A DNA stretch of 6,679 bases from Bdellovibrio sp. CG10_big_fil_rev_8_21_14_0_10_47_8 (GTDB taxonomy: Bacteria > Bdellovibrionota > Bdellovibrionia > Bdellovibrionales > Bdellovibrionaceae), in NCBI GenBank assembly GCA_002773975.1, contig PEZR01000037.1, positions 1-6,679 of the forward strand, given 5' to 3'. Position numbers and translations under genes: made by a program. The notes beneath the pieces are model-generated. The model saw only the letters and a program-made list of their open reading frames with translations. It was not told the origin of the DNA and did no database searches. Positions 6,364 through 6,679 of the stretch are shown in pieces. Each line of letters begins with the position of its first letter. Position 1 is the stretch's first letter.

Positions 6364-6679
6364 GGGGAAACCGCAAATGTCGGATCAACGTGTTGTTTGA
6401 TCAAGTTGCGAATCTCTTCGACGGTCAGCCATTCGTTATTGGCGCCAGAGTTGTATTTAAATCCGGGCTCAACTCGTTTGGCTTTGAAGTGAGTGATCCA
6501 GTCAGACTCTTTCCAAATGGGAACAGTGGGGTTGATCACGTAATACTTGCCACAATCAAAAGTGTTCAAAGAATCCGTCTCGGTGATCATCTCTTCATGA
6601 ATTTTTTCGCCAGCGCGAATGCCGATCATATCAGTTCGGCAGTTTGGAGCGACCGCTCGGGCAATATCAAGAATTTTAT
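6360..6679 (-). CDS. pseB: UDP-GlcNAc 4,6-dehydratase (inverting), C-terminal part
   Basis: The frame is open to the right edge (first full codon at 6677), giving about 106 C-terminal residues of an extended-SDR sugar-nucleotide dehydratase usually about 330 long. The internal ATG at 6629 is not the start, because family sequence (LDIARAVAP) continues upstream. The hallmark IGIRAGEKIHEEMI stretch (GIRPGEKxHE in most relatives, here with Ala for Pro) is the signature of PseB/CapD/FlaA1-type enzymes. It is followed by a YYVINPTVPIW segment and FKYNSGANNEWLTVEEIR near the end, as in PseB. The Rossmann domain and catalytic Lys/Tyr lie outside the window. It catalyses the first step of pseudaminic acid synthesis, converting UDP-GlcNAc to UDP-2-acetamido-2,6-dideoxy-beta-L-arabino-hexos-4-ulose. 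Direct ATGA coupling to pseC supports the assignment. Confidence 0.9.
   Translation of the reverse strand, partial: KILDIARAVAPNCRTDMIGIRAGEKIHEEMITETDSLNTFDCGKYYVINPTVPIWKESDWITHFKAKRVEPGFKYNSGANNEWLTVEEIRNLIKQHVDPTFAVSP

Noticed and set aside
6627..6629. ATG as the start of a short 89-residue gene
   Set aside because: PseB-like sequence continues upstream in the same frame to the window edge, so this is an internal methionine of a truncated gene.

Overview
This window is a densely packed piece of a bacterial cell-surface sugar locus. Moderate base composition (roughly half G+C by eye), ATGA-type gene overlaps and flagellin/LPS-type sugar genes point to a Gram-negative-like bacterium. Bdellovibrionota or Leptospira-like groups are a hunch only, because no species-specific marker is present. 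Every base lies in or at the edge of a coding region. I see no intergenic stretch, RNA gene, insertion sequence, CRISPR array or clear terminator.

Six genes run leftward from the right edge as one head-to-tail unit: the C-terminal end of a PseB-type UDP-GlcNAc 4,6-dehydratase/5-epimerase (6360-6679), a PseC-type PLP aminotransferase (5182-6363), a short NeuB/PseI-family nonulosonate synthase (4325-5185), a GH57-family glycosidase or glycosyltransferase-like protein of 647 residues (2385-4328), a class I SAM methyltransferase (1468-2388) and a classical short-chain dehydrogenase (587-1468). Each gene overlaps the next: four junctions are 4-base ATGA overlaps and the last is a 1-base TGATG overlap. 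This looks like a single translationally coupled operon. A second, unrelated short-chain dehydrogenase (1-612, 5' end outside the window) points toward the operon, and its last 26 bases overlap the last 26 bases of the operon.

PseB and PseC convert UDP-GlcNAc to UDP-4-amino-4,6-dideoxy-N-acetyl-beta-L-altrosamine, the entry to pseudaminic acid, and the NeuB-like enzyme would condense a derived hexose with phosphoenolpyruvate. PseH, PseG and PseF (acetyltransferase, UDP-sugar hydrolase, CMP-transferase) are not in the window and may lie beyond the right edge. The downstream GH57 protein, methyltransferase and SDR are not part of the textbook pathway. They are candidates for tailoring the nonulosonic acid or the glycan that carries it.

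The points most worth a second look are the synthase that lacks the C-terminal SAF domain, the GH57 protein with an altered first motif inside a nonulosonate operon, and a perfect 12-bp inverted repeat in the first codons of the GH57 gene.
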